Source of the DNA: Sediminibacterium sp.
GTDB taxonomy: Bacteria; Bacteroidota; Bacteroidia; Chitinophagales; Chitinophagaceae
DNA length: 64,000 bases
Assembly (NCBI GenBank): GCA_017537025.1
Contig: JAFWCB010000005.1
Location: 522,104-586,103 of the forward strand
Direction of reading: 5' to 3'
Position 1 is the first letter of the stretch. Every line of letters starts with the position of its first letter. The translations under genes were made by a program, and so were the position numbers. Below the pieces are notes generated by a model, which was not told the DNA's origin, did no database searches, and saw only the letters and a program-made list of their open reading frames with translations. Positions 1 to 8,393 of the stretch are shown piece by piece.

Positions 1-1487
1 TGAAAACGAGAAGAGCCGAAGATGAACTCGGAACGCATATCGATATAGAGAATAGCAGGGTGGTAAATCAGGAACCCTGTGCTGCTGAAGTTGGTACCAA
101 TATCAGCATGAAGAATTTGTTCTTCAATGTGCCTGCAAGAAGAAATTTTTTGAAAAGCAATGCTGCTGAAATGAGGCATATTGTAGATGAATTTATTCGG
201 GTAGCTATGGCTTTCCCTAGTATCTTTTTTTCGTTGAGTGCAAACGGACAGGAGCTATTTCATCTTGAAGCCGGTAATCATAAACAAAGGATTGTACAAA
301 TATTAGGCAGCACCTATACCGCGAAGCTGGTACCTGTACATGAAAAAACAGATTATCTCACGATTTCAGGTTTTATCGGCAAGCCCGAAACTGCACGTAA
401 AACAAGGGGTGATCAGTATTTTTTTGTAAATAATCGCTATATTAAAAGTGCCTATCTCAATCATGCTGTAAACGCTGCTTTTGATGGTATTATCCCGAAT
501 GATAGTTTTCCGGGCTATGTATTATATATAGATTTAGATCCCGCACAAATAGATATTAATGTGCATCCTACCAAACAAGAAATTAAGTTTGAGGATGAGA
601 AAATAATTTATGCTTTTATTCAAGCTGCAGTAAAACATGCATTAGCGCAGTTTAGTATTGCTCCTTCATTAGATTTTTCTTTAAATGCTGATATACAGCA
701 ACTGGATGCAGTGAGTAAACCATTTACGAATGAGCAACAGCAGGCAACTATTTCTTCGGGTTTATACCAAACATTTTCCCGCAGTCATCAGGCACATGCT
801 ATTGAACCTACCGAAAAAAGTGGCTTAGGAGATTGGAGGGCTTATTTTAAAGAATCGTCAATCGCCAATCGTCAATCTGAAGAGAAGCAAGTTCCAGATT
901 CCAGATTCCAGATTGAAGACTCCGGTAATTCATTTCTACAAATAAATAACACTTATATCTTAGTAAATCATTCACGTGGTTTTCTGGTTGTACATCAACA
1001 ATTAGCGCATGAAAGAGTGCTTTATGAAAAATTTAGCGCAGCCATGCATAACCAGCAAGCCGCAACACAGCAGTTATTATTTCCGGTTACGCTCGAGCTC
1101 GCAGCTCCCGATGCAGCACTGTTACAAGATATGTTATCCGATCTGATTCAAATAGGCTATTTGGTAGAGCCCTTTGGCACTAACAGTTTTGTAATACAGG
1201 GCTGCCCGGCAGATGTAATTACGGGCAATGAAAAAAATACAATTGAATTATTAATAGAGCAATTCAAACATTTTAGCAGCGATGTAAAATATAGTAAGCG
1301 AGAAAAATTAGTTCGATGCATGGCGAGACAGCAATCTATTAAAGCCGGTCAATCACTAAGCGAAAAAGAAATGCAAAGTTTAGTAAATGATTTATTTGCA
1401 TGCACTACTCCCAATATTTCACCCAATGGAAGTCCTACTTATATTGAGTTTAAAGAAGAGTATTTAGATCGAATGTTTGGAAAATGA
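1..1487 (+). CDS. mutL: DNA mismatch repair protein MutL (5' end outside window)
   Basis: MutL links mismatch recognition by MutS to strand removal. The frame is open from base 3, so the gene starts upstream; the GTG at 60 is internal. The visible part begins at the ELGT motif of the N-terminal GHKL ATPase domain, continues through the NVPARRNFLKS motif and NVHPTKQEIKF, then a variable linker, then the C-terminal dimerisation domain. The linker contains heptanucleotide repeats (bases 854-914). In the C-terminal domain the endonuclease metal motif DQHAxxE reads HQQLAHE, and the late CPHGRP motif reads SPNGSP, so nicking activity looks lost. The stop overlaps the dctA start by 4 nt (ATGA), suggesting translational coupling. 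The family assignment is sure. Confidence 0.97.
   Translation, partial: KTRRAEDELGTHIDIENSRVVNQEPCAAEVGTNISMKNLFFNVPARRNFLKSNAAEMRHIVDEFIRVAMAFPSIFFSLSANGQELFHLEAGNHKQRIVQILGSTYTAKLVPVHEKTDYLTISGFIGKPETARKTRGDQYFFVNNRYIKSAYLNHAVNAAFDGIIPNDSFPGYVLYIDLDPAQIDINVHPTKQEIKFEDEKIIYAFIQAAVKHALAQFSIAPSLDFSLNADIQQLDAVSKPFTNEQQQATISSGLYQTFSRSHQAHAIEPTEKSGLGDWRAYFKESSIANRQSEEKQVPDSRFQIEDSGNSFLQINNTYILVNHSRGFLVVHQQLAHERVLYEKFSAAMHNQQAATQQLLFPVTLELAAPDAALLQDMLSDLIQIGYLVEPFGTNSFVIQGCPADVITGNEKNTIELLIEQFKHFSSDVKYSKREKLVRCMARQQSIKAGQSLSEKEMQSLVNDLFACTTPNISPNGSPTYIEFKEEYLDRMFGK
854..921. repeat. Heptanucleotide repeat block inside mutL linker
   Basis: Two runs of 7-nt units lie in the coding sequence. The first has ATCGTCA at 854 and 868, with ATCGCCA between them and ATCTGAA after. 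The second has three perfect CCAGATT units at 894-914 followed by GAAGACT. The runs are partly complementary (CAATCTG against CAGATTG), so the block could fold. It is translated in frame as part of a low-complexity linker. Confidence 0.85.
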
Positions 1488-2689
1488 AAAAAATAGTATC
1501 AAACCTCACTTTTTGGGTTTTACTCGCTATTGTGAGTGGTATATTATTAGGGCATTTAGCTCCTGCTACCGGTGTGGCTATGCAGCCCTTGGGTAAATAT
1601 TTTATCGATATCATAAAGCTCTTTATTAACCCTATCATTTTTCTTACCATCGTAACCGGAATATGTGGTATGGATAGTTTGAAAAGAGTGGGCCGTGTAG
1701 GCGGTAAAGCGCTTATTTATTTTGAAGTTATTACTACGCTTGCCTTATTGATTGGTATTGTGGTAGCGCATTTTATACAACCCGGTTCTGGGGTTGATAC
1801 TTCAGGTGTTGGCAATGCAGATATTTCAAAGTATAAGGGTAATGTATCCATTTCCTGGATGGCCTTCTTTAAAGAAAATATAACGATTCAGATTTTATTG
1901 CTTTCGATTATAGTGGGAATAATATTGAGCAAGTTATCGACTAAAGAAGTTTTTTTAAACCCTATCCAAATAGCTTCCAAGTATGTTTTTACGGCCTTAC
2001 ATTGGGTAATGAAAGCCGCACCTATCGGCGCGTTTGGAGGAATGGCATTTACCATTGGTAAGTATGGATTAGCTACCCTTATTCCATTGGCTAAACTCAT
2101 GCTCTGTGTGTATATTACCATGGGGGTTTTTGTTTTTGCTGTGTTGGGTTCCGTAATGCGTTATTATAAGATTTCGATACTCCGCTTTTTGAATTATATC
2201 AAAAATGAACTGCTTATAGTACTGGGCACTTCTTCTTCCGAAGCTGCCCTACCTTCCTTAATGGAAAAATTAGAAACTATGGGTTGCCATAAATCGGTAG
2301 TAGGCTTAGTGGTACCAACCGGTTATTCTTTTAATCTCGATGGTACTTCTATTTATTTATCGATGGCTGTTTTATTTTTAGCACAGGTATTTAATATTGA
2401 ATTAAGTACCCAGCAAATACTCACCATTATTGGTGTACTCATGATTACCTCAAAAGGTGCCGCAGGTGTTACCGGTAGTGGTTTTGTAATATTGGCATCT
2501 ACCTTAAGTGCCGTAAAAGTAATTCCGATAGAAGGTTTAGCCTTATTATTAGGTGTAGATCGGTTTATGTCAGAGGCTCGTGCCATCACCAATTTTATTG
2601 GTAATGGAGTAGCTACCGTTTTTTTATCTAACAATGAGAAAATGTTCGATAAAGAAAAAATGAATCAGGCTTTTAATTACCCTCAATAA
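1484..2689 (+). CDS. dctA: Dicarboxylate/amino acid:cation symporter (DctA-like)
   Basis: This 401-aa inner-membrane protein of the SDF (DAACS) family would import C4-dicarboxylates or acidic amino acids with H+ or Na+. The serine-rich reentrant loop GTSSSEAALP (about residue 245), the PTGYSFNLDGTSIYL segment, the TSKGAAGVTGS loop and the LGVDRFMSEARAITN motif in the last transport helix match DctA best. Several hydrophobic segments cover most of the length. It follows mutL with a 4-nt overlap. Its 3' end overlaps the convergent dacB gene by about 17 nt, so neither gene has a separate terminator there. Substrate preference (succinate, fumarate or glutamate) cannot be read from sequence. Confidence 0.9.
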   Translation: MKKIVSNLTFWVLLAIVSGILLGHLAPATGVAMQPLGKYFIDIIKLFINPIIFLTIVTGICGMDSLKRVGRVGGKALIYFEVITTLALLIGIVVAHFIQPGSGVDTSGVGNADISKYKGNVSISWMAFFKENITIQILLLSIIVGIILSKLSTKEVFLNPIQIASKYVFTALHWVMKAAPIGAFGGMAFTIGKYGLATLIPLAKLMLCVYITMGVFVFAVLGSVMRYYKISILRFLNYIKNELLIVLGTSSSEAALPSLMEKLETMGCHKSVVGLVVPTGYSFNLDGTSIYLSMAVLFLAQVFNIELSTQQILTIIGVLMITSKGAAGVTGSGFVILASTLSAVKVIPIEGLALLLGVDRFMSEARAITNFIGNGVATVFLSNNEKMFDKEKMNQAFNYPQ

Positions 2690-4094
2690 TTCCTGTAATC
2701 AGTTGTTCAATCGCTCTTCGGATATTACCAGCACTGGTTTGATGTGCATTTACCATTACCGAGAAAATAAGTTGCTTACCGCTTTTTGTAAATAAGTACC
2801 CGCTTAAAGCAACCGTATTACTTAATGTACCGGTTTTAGCAAAAATTTTGCCGTTATAGTTTTTGTATAAACCTGCCAATGTACCTTCATTACCCGAAGC
2901 AAAAATGGCTTTTACCCGATTCCATCCTGCGGTTTGTTGTATTTGGTTTAGCAACCAAACAATAGAACGCGGCGTCATCATATTATACCTACTCAAACCA
3001 CTGCCATCTACCCAACGAGGCTTATCGGGTATAGCTGCTAAATCCGATTTTAAAAGGGTGTCAATGGTTCGGGTATCATCGAGCCAGCCATGTATTTGAT
3101 AGCCGCTCATTAATAGGGTTTGTTCTGCAAAAAAGTTATCACTTCTGTGCATCATCACGCTCAGCAAACTATCTGTAGGTTGTGAATATAATTTTTTCCA
3201 ATCGCTTCTTTCCTTATCTAAACTGCTGGCAACATGTAATATCCTATTCAAGGTATCTTCCAATAAAGGAATACTCAAGGTAGACCATTCTTTTTCATGT
3301 GTAAAAGGGATATAAGCATTGGTAACCCGTTGATTTGATTTTACAGCTTCAAACTGATTTGTTTTCCAATCACGTGTAATATCGAATTTGCCATCACTGA
3401 TATCAGAAAAAATAGTGAGGGAGTCTTTAAATGCTTTAGGTACTACTTTAATCGCATTCCCTTTCTTCGTAAACTGAACCAAATTTCCATAAATCGGCAT
3501 AGGCGAACGTTCCGGCGCATAATCACCATCATAATCGTTCCAAGCCCATCCATTGCCAAAGGGTTGTGCCTTCCATTGAGGGTTGACAAAAGTAATAGCC
3601 GTTGCATTTTTCAACAAGAAGTCATACGCTCGCTGATTTTTAAAATCAGGATGAAGAAAGGTAGGATCACCGGTGAACCTTACAGTATATTCGTCATCAT
3701 CCTGTAAATACTCCAAAGCTAGAATACTATCGGGTAAATGCTTTAAAGCAGCATAACAGGTAAATATTTTAGTATTACTGGCAGGTGTAAAATATTTATC
3801 ATCCTGATAACTATATACTATCTTTTTTTCTTGCAGATCGTATACCTGAATACCGATATGAGCGGGTTTGAACTCGGGCTTATCGAAAATTGCTGTTTGC
3901 GCAATAGCGGCTATTCCTGTTGGAGCTGTGGTTGCTATTTTCTTTTGAACAGAACAAGAGGGTAGGGTAAATAAGTAAACTAAGTAAATAAGTGTCAGGC
4001 TGAGCTTGTCGAAGTCTAAACTAAGTAACTTGTTTTGTGTAACTAGCTTTTTAACTGCGTTCCACTGCGCGAAGCCATCTTTCAGGTATATCAT
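2673..4094 (-). CDS. dacB: D-alanyl-D-alanine carboxypeptidase/endopeptidase, PBP4 family (S13), lipoprotein
   Basis: A periplasmic peptidoglycan DD-peptidase of MEROPS family S13. The penicillin-binding motifs are all present: SNTK (SxxK, nucleophile serine), SDN (SxN) and KTGT near the C-terminus. The N-terminus has a hydrophobic stretch ending in LPSC, a lipobox near residue 47, so the mature protein is probably lipid-anchored. The leader is unusual: bases 3968-4017 are octamer repeats plus a TCGACAAGCTC palindrome and are translated as the signal core. The only ATG in frame is at 4094, which overlaps the upstream gene by 44 nt; a non-ATG start closer to the lipobox is possible. Confidence 0.9.
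   Translation of the reverse strand: MIYLKDGFAQWNAVKKLVTQNKLLSLDFDKLSLTLIYLVYLFTLPSCSVQKKIATTAPTGIAAIAQTAIFDKPEFKPAHIGIQVYDLQEKKIVYSYQDDKYFTPASNTKIFTCYAALKHLPDSILALEYLQDDDEYTVRFTGDPTFLHPDFKNQRAYDFLLKNATAITFVNPQWKAQPFGNGWAWNDYDGDYAPERSPMPIYGNLVQFTKKGNAIKVVPKAFKDSLTIFSDISDGKFDITRDWKTNQFEAVKSNQRVTNAYIPFTHEKEWSTLSIPLLEDTLNRILHVASSLDKERSDWKKLYSQPTDSLLSVMMHRSDNFFAEQTLLMSGYQIHGWLDDTRTIDTLLKSDLAAIPDKPRWVDGSGLSRYNMMTPRSIVWLLNQIQQTAGWNRVKAIFASGNEGTLAGLYKNYNGKIFAKTGTLSNTVALSGYLFTKSGKQLIFSVMVNAHQTSAGNIRRAIEQLITGIIEGN
3968..4017. repeat. Octamer repeats plus TCGACAAGCTC-type palindrome in dacB leader
   Basis: On the plus strand TAAATAAG occurs at 3968 and 3985, with TAAACTAAG between them. It is followed directly by a degenerate copy of the dispersed palindrome (3993-4017, core GAGCTTGTCGA). 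Read on the minus strand it encodes LDFDKLSLT and then a Leu/Tyr-rich hydrophobic stretch. The same palindrome core recurs at 24528-24553 and 48341-48366, and the same octamer type at 19464-19487 and 23714-23729. Confidence 0.8.
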
Positions 4095-5181
4095 TATTAC
4101 AAGCGGTTATATAATCTTTATAGCTGCAAGCTACGTATTTACCGTCGTGTAATTGCATCCACCATCTACCTGTTTTTTTACTTTGTAAGAATGCTGTTTC
4201 TACTTCTGCGAATGCCATCGTAAATTCATTAAATGCCTGTTTATTATCTATAGAGGCTTCCTGTTTCCCTTTTTGTATACCATCCAATACATACCACAGC
4301 ATGTGTGCCTGTTGTTTTGCAGTAAGGTTATGCTGATCTTGTTTTGGAAGATATCCATATAAACCTATTGTTTGGCATTGCGCACTCATACCAGCATACT
4401 GCATAAGCGTACAGGCCTCTTCTCCGTTAAAACCATTAGGGGTAATTATATTAGCCGGTGCATGTGCATGTTGTATAGCCGCTATATCAAAACTAAACAT
4501 ATCACAATTGCGGATAGGGGGCTCCATTTCTTCAATAGCTTCTTTTACCTTTCCAACTCTATAACAATCGAAGCCTAATTTATCGATTGTTTCGAGCATA
4601 TGCGGATGCATAAAATAACTTTGAAAACCAATATGGGTATAATGTTTGAGATGATTGGGCATACCCGTAAACATATCTACTAAAAATTGATCTGCCAGAT
4701 GCACATTTTCCATATCCAAATCAATTTTTGCATCTACTACAACAGCATCAATAATTTTATTGAGCCTCCCATAAGCCTCATATTGGGGAGTGGTTATATC
4801 ATGCGCTCCCCCTAATATCAAAACTTTCTTTCCCGCTTCTATCAATTCGCTTACCACTAATCTTACCGCAGCATAGCTATCATTCAATGTGGCCCCGGTT
4901 TTGATATTACCTAAATCGGCAACTATAACCTCTGTATGCCAATAAAACAAACTATAAAACTCCTTCCGAACCTCATCCGCTCCCGCTTGCTTATCATATT
5001 GAATACCCATTCCACGCATTTCATTACAACCTACTATCACCAAATCGGCATGGTCGATATCTGGTAAGGCATCTTCATAAACCTGTACATGTTTTCCTAA
5101 TTGCGTGTCTTTAAAACCCTCATCATTAGAAAGGGCCGCCGTATTGATAGGTTCCAAAAAGTCTATTATAGATTCGAGCAT
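4051..5181 (-). CDS. Arginase/formimidoylglutamase-fold protein with altered metal site
   Basis: A 376-aa member of the ureohydrolase (arginase/agmatinase/HutG) superfamily, the type often labelled formimidoylglutamase in Bacteroidota. The core motif GGAHDITTPQYEAY is clear and supplies the first metal-binding His. The second motif reads DAKID in place of DAHxD, and the third reads SFDIAAI in place of SxDxDxxDP. Two of the six usual Mn ligands (one His, one Asp) are therefore replaced. No histidine-degradation genes are nearby. It may be a pseudo-enzyme, or may bind a single metal or a different substrate. It lies upstream of dacB, with a 44-nt overlap. Confidence 0.75.
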   Translation of the reverse strand: MLESIIDFLEPINTAALSNDEGFKDTQLGKHVQVYEDALPDIDHADLVIVGCNEMRGMGIQYDKQAGADEVRKEFYSLFYWHTEVIVADLGNIKTGATLNDSYAAVRLVVSELIEAGKKVLILGGAHDITTPQYEAYGRLNKIIDAVVVDAKIDLDMENVHLADQFLVDMFTGMPNHLKHYTHIGFQSYFMHPHMLETIDKLGFDCYRVGKVKEAIEEMEPPIRNCDMFSFDIAAIQHAHAPANIITPNGFNGEEACTLMQYAGMSAQCQTIGLYGYLPKQDQHNLTAKQQAHMLWYVLDGIQKGKQEASIDNKQAFNEFTMAFAEVETAFLQSKKTGRWWMQLHDGKYVACSYKDYITACNNDIPERWLRAVERS

Positions 5182-5233
5182 AAGCGTGGTTATGCTGATA
5201 GAACGAAAAAAGTGCCATGAGTATTATATATAA

Positions 5234-5329
5234 AGTCGGAAAGTCAGGAAGACCGTAAGTCAGTTGGAAAACCAGATGTAAATAAGATCGGACTTGCTTA
5301 TGGTCTCTCGGACTTCCGGACTATTGACT
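5234..5329. repeat. Inverted octamer-repeat element between arginase-like gene and response regulator
   Basis: The left arm (5234-5265) is four 8-nt units, for example AGTCGGAA and AGTCAGGA. The right arm (5291-5329) is built of units such as GACTTGCT and TATTGACT that are imperfectly complementary to it, with a 25-nt loop. One right-arm unit has 7 nt. The right arm covers the stop codon of the response regulator at 5321-5323. It could fold into a hairpin that ends the leftward transcript, though no U-tract is seen. Confidence 0.8.
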
Positions 5330-6025
5330 CACAAACCGATACCCCACCCCCCTCACGGAATGGAAATAGCGTGGGTTACGGCTATCTTTCTCAAAATATT
5401 TTCGGAAACTCAGAATAAAATTATCGATGGTGCGTGTAGTAGGATATACATTATAACCCCAAACTACTTGTAATATTTTTTCACGGGTTACCACTTCTCC
5501 CTTGTTTTCAATCAACAATTTTAATAATAAAGCTTCTTTTTTACTCAGTTGAATGGTTTGCTTATTCCAGGTAATAGCATCCTGTGCTTTAAAATTGATG
5601 ATATTATCACCAAAAGTATATTGATCACCTACCGCTTCTTTTACTTGAATCTTTTTATTTTTTTCAATTAGTTTTTCTACCCGTATCAACAATTCTTCCA
5701 AATCAAATGGTTTAGTGAGATAATCGTCTGCCCCTTTGCGTAAACCCAACACCTTATCGGCCGGGCTATTCTTCGCGCTTAGCATTAAAACCGGCACATC
5801 GTTATTATGAATACGCAGGTTTTCGGTAATACTGATACCATCTAATTCCGGTAGCATGATATCCATAATGATTAAATCAAAATAGGCTTCTGTTATTTTC
5901 TTTAAAGCATCATTCCCATCATAGGCAGAAGTTACTGTATAGCCTTCTAACTCTAAATTGAGTTTTAAGGCTTCATGCAAGTGTTGCTCATCTTCCACCA
6001 ATAAAACAGATGCTCTGTTGTTCAT
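5321..6025 (-). CDS. OmpR-family response regulator
   Basis: A two-component DNA-binding regulator. The receiver domain (residues 1-120) has the acidic pair EDE, phospho-acceptor Asp55 in MDIMLPELDG and Lys105 in LTKPF. A winged-helix DNA-binding domain follows, ending TRTIDNFILSFRKYFE and RGVGYRF. I place the start at the ATG at 6025, one base after the kinase stop; an upstream in-frame ATG at 6049 would overlap the kinase and add eight residues without homology. It is the last gene of the yicC-gldH-kinase-regulator operon and pairs with the adjacent kinase. Its targets are unknown. The C-terminal codons lie in an octamer repeat arm. Confidence 0.95.
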   Translation of the reverse strand: MNNRASVLLVEDEQHLHEALKLNLELEGYTVTSAYDGNDALKKITEAYFDLIIMDIMLPELDGISITENLRIHNNDVPVLMLSAKNSPADKVLGLRKGADDYLTKPFDLEELLIRVEKLIEKNKKIQVKEAVGDQYTFGDNIINFKAQDAITWNKQTIQLSKKEALLLKLLIENKGEVVTREKILQVVWGYNVYPTTRTIDNFILSFRKYFEKDSRNPRYFHSVRGVGYRFVSQ

Positions 6026-6026
6026 A

Positions 6027-7001
6027 TTATGTATTAAAAGCAACCGCAAAAATACTTCCTTGCGGGTGATTATCCGTCACACTAATATTAGCATTATGTG
6101 CCAACGCAATTTTTTTACATAGGTATAATCCTAACCCTGTACCCTGCGCCTTACGGGTATTTTCATTACCACTTCGATAAAATTTACTAAAAACTAATTT
6201 TTTTTCTGAGTCAGGCACTCCTGCTCCATTATCTTTTATCTGCAATATGATTTGTCGGTTTTTCTGAAATAATAAAACACTAATGGCCGATTCTTTACTA
6301 GTATATTTTAAAGCATTATCCAGTAAGTTATTCAAGAGCATTTGCAATAAAAAAGTATCTCCATTAATATGTAAGTCTTGTTCTATTTCGTCTTCCAAGA
6401 TCCTATCAGGAAAACGATTTTTATATTCGTCGATTGTAGTTTCGGTAAGTTCTGTGAAATCAACTTCTTGTGAAGTGAGTTGGTATCCACCCGATTCGAG
6501 CTGAGAAGTAAATAAAATATTATTACATAAACTATTCAACCGCCTGGCTTCTTGCAGGGTATTACTAATGAGTTTCTGCTGCTTATCTTCTTCTAATTTC
6601 CTTTTTTGAAGGGTTTCTAAATTAAGCTGGGTAATAGCAATGGGGGTTTTAAGTTCATGCGTAACAGCCATCATAAAATTCTGCTGCTGTTGCGATAGTT
6701 TTAATTGTCTGCGCGTAGCGCGAAAAACAAAAACAGCACCAATAATTATCAATGCTAAAAAAGTAACACCCTCTCCCACATATTGTGCGGTTTTTCGTTT
6801 TCTAGCTTCTTCAATAGTGAGTATTTTTTGATAGTACTTGGGATCATCTTTAATTAATTCGTTCACCCTAATATTAGTAATAGCGGTATTTTGTTTTTCT
6901 AAAGCAATGTACCACCAAGCTAATGCAGCGATCATATACGTTAGCAATACCCAATAAACCAAGGTAACAAAAGCGAGTTTAGGATTTTTAATCCTGTTCA
7001 T
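6027..7001 (-). CDS. Two-component sensor histidine kinase
   Basis: An inner-membrane kinase of 324 aa. Two membrane helices (about residues 11-34 and 75-94) enclose a short periplasmic segment of 40 residues that has no recognised sensor domain. The dimerisation H-box is MMAVTHELKTPIA with His115. The ATPase domain has an N-box (LLNNLLDNALKY), a G1 box (DNGAGVP) and a G2 box (GTGLGLYL). It would phosphorylate the regulator encoded one base downstream. Its own start overlaps the gldH stop by 4 nt, so the pair is translated with the gliding lipoprotein. The signal sensed is unknown; the small periplasmic loop suggests membrane or redox stress, but that is a guess. Confidence 0.94.
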   Translation of the reverse strand: MNRIKNPKLAFVTLVYWVLLTYMIAALAWWYIALEKQNTAITNIRVNELIKDDPKYYQKILTIEEARKRKTAQYVGEGVTFLALIIIGAVFVFRATRRQLKLSQQQQNFMMAVTHELKTPIAITQLNLETLQKRKLEEDKQQKLISNTLQEARRLNSLCNNILFTSQLESGGYQLTSQEVDFTELTETTIDEYKNRFPDRILEDEIEQDLHINGDTFLLQMLLNNLLDNALKYTSKESAISVLLFQKNRQIILQIKDNGAGVPDSEKKLVFSKFYRSGNENTRKAQGTGLGLYLCKKIALAHNANISVTDNHPQGSIFAVAFNT

Positions 7002-7468
7002 GATACTACTTTTTCAATACGAATACCGGTATTCAAAATAGCAGGTAATGGATCTTCACGCATTATTTGTTTGAGTTTGAAAGTGTATTTCCCCGCTTTC
7101 AACTTCTGTGGACTTTTAGTAATTCTTATTCTATGGTCGAATATATCATCCATTCCGGCTCCCAGCCAACCCTTCTTATTATCGGCTAACAAGAGATTGA
7201 GGCTTTGTGTTTTAGCTGTATCACCGGGCGATTGCGTTGTAATTTCTACCCATAAATTATTGTATCGATAAGCATCTTCATGCCTTACCGCTATATAAAT
7301 ATTATATAATGCTGCTGTATCCTTTATCGTAAAATCAAAACTTGGCTGTATCGTGGATTGCCAGGCGTGTTGTTTAAAAAAATATTGCTTTTCAAATACC
7401 CCAATATCAGAACAGGCATTTACAAAAAATAATACCCCCAATAACAAAGCAAAAAATTTTGTTTTCAT
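6998..7468 (-). CDS. gldH: Gliding motility lipoprotein GldH
   Basis: GldH is a lipoprotein found across Bacteroidota and required for gliding in Flavobacterium; it is also kept in non-gliding members. The protein has a lipoprotein signal with lipobox FVNAC near residue 19. The body carries the family signature FDFTIKDTAALYNIYIAVRH, followed by a YNNLWV segment. I use the ATG at 7468; the in-frame TTG at 7474 lies immediately after the yicC stop and would add only two residues. It lies between yicC and the histidine kinase in one operon. No other gld genes are visible in this window. Confidence 0.88.
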   Translation of the reverse strand: MKTKFFALLLGVLFFVNACSDIGVFEKQYFFKQHAWQSTIQPSFDFTIKDTAALYNIYIAVRHEDAYRYNNLWVEITTQSPGDTAKTQSLNLLLADNKKGWLGAGMDDIFDHRIRITKSPQKLKAGKYTFKLKQIMREDPLPAILNTGIRIEKVVS

Positions 7469-7474
7469 GAACAA

Positions 7475-8350
7475 TTACAACACATTTAAAATTTGTTCTT
7501 TGGCTTTTTCCAATTCATCTTTCATTAATACCACCGCTTTCTGTATCACAGCATCATACGCTTTTGATCCGGTAGTATTAATTTCCCTGCCAAACTCCTG
7601 CAAAATAAAAGATAGTTTTTTTCCTTTGGATGTTTCTTTTTCGTTTAAAATTGATCGAAAATAAGCACAGTGATTATTTAAACGTACCTGCTCTTCACTA
7701 ATATCAATTTTCTCGATATAATAAATCAGTTCCTGTTCTAATCTATTGGGATCATAATTTTCTTTGCCAACATTTTCTTCCAGTACTTTCTTCAACCCTT
7801 CTTTTATTTTTGCCCTTCTATTGGGTTCTAGCTCGGCAATAATTTTTTGTTGTGCTTCAATATTGGATAATCGTGTGAGCAGATCCTGTTCAATAGATTT
7901 TCCTTCTTCCAACCTATGTTTATTTATTTGTGCAATAGCTTCTTTTAGCAAAGCTTCTGTTTGGCTCCATTCCTCTTCGGTAAGCATTTCGTTAGAAGGG
8001 GTAATTACATCGGGCAATTTTAATAGAGTGCTTAAAATATCTCCTTTGTCAAGTCCTAATGAATCAGCCAGGTCTGATACCGGTTGATAATAAGCTTTTG
8101 CCAGATCGGTATTAATTGTTACCGGTTTATTGGCGCCATTTAATTTAATGTTGATATTACATTCTACACTACCTCTCAGTAAACCTTCATTCAGGTTATT
8201 TCTGATTTCAAACTCAAAGGGTTTTAATAAGGCCGGAATATTTAATCGAAGATCAAATTGTTTGCCATTAAGGGATCTGATTTCAATTAAAAATTGTTTG
8301 CCGCCGATCATTTGCTCAGCCCTTCCATAACCCGTCATCGAATGAAGCAT
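7475..8350 (-). CDS. yicC: YicC/YloC family endoribonuclease
   Basis: A 291-aa cytoplasmic protein of the YicC family, whose E. coli and B. subtilis members act as endoribonucleases. The start MLHSMTGYGRAE is the family hallmark. The C-terminal DUF1732 part has ELIYYIEKIDISEEQVRLN and LSFILQEFGREINT, including the conserved acidic residues. It is the first gene of the leftward operon with gldH and the two-component pair; gldH begins just after its stop. A weak -7-like box, TACTTTTA, is seen just upstream on the minus strand. Confidence 0.93.
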   Translation of the reverse strand: MLHSMTGYGRAEQMIGGKQFLIEIRSLNGKQFDLRLNIPALLKPFEFEIRNNLNEGLLRGSVECNINIKLNGANKPVTINTDLAKAYYQPVSDLADSLGLDKGDILSTLLKLPDVITPSNEMLTEEEWSQTEALLKEAIAQINKHRLEEGKSIEQDLLTRLSNIEAQQKIIAELEPNRRAKIKEGLKKVLEENVGKENYDPNRLEQELIYYIEKIDISEEQVRLNNHCAYFRSILNEKETSKGKKLSFILQEFGREINTTGSKAYDAVIQKAVVLMKDELEKAKEQILNVL

Positions 8351-8393
8351 GTAATACTATTTTGGTAAAAGTAGGTTAAGCCATTGATATCTG

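Noticed and set aside
1450-1650. Small minus-strand frames around the mutL/dctA junction
   Set aside because: They are antisense to two well-supported genes that overlap by 4 nt, leaving no room for another gene.
5182-5320. Spacer examined for a tRNA or small RNA gene
   Set aside because: The only structure is the octamer inverted repeat; no cloverleaf, anticodon arm or T-loop pattern is present.
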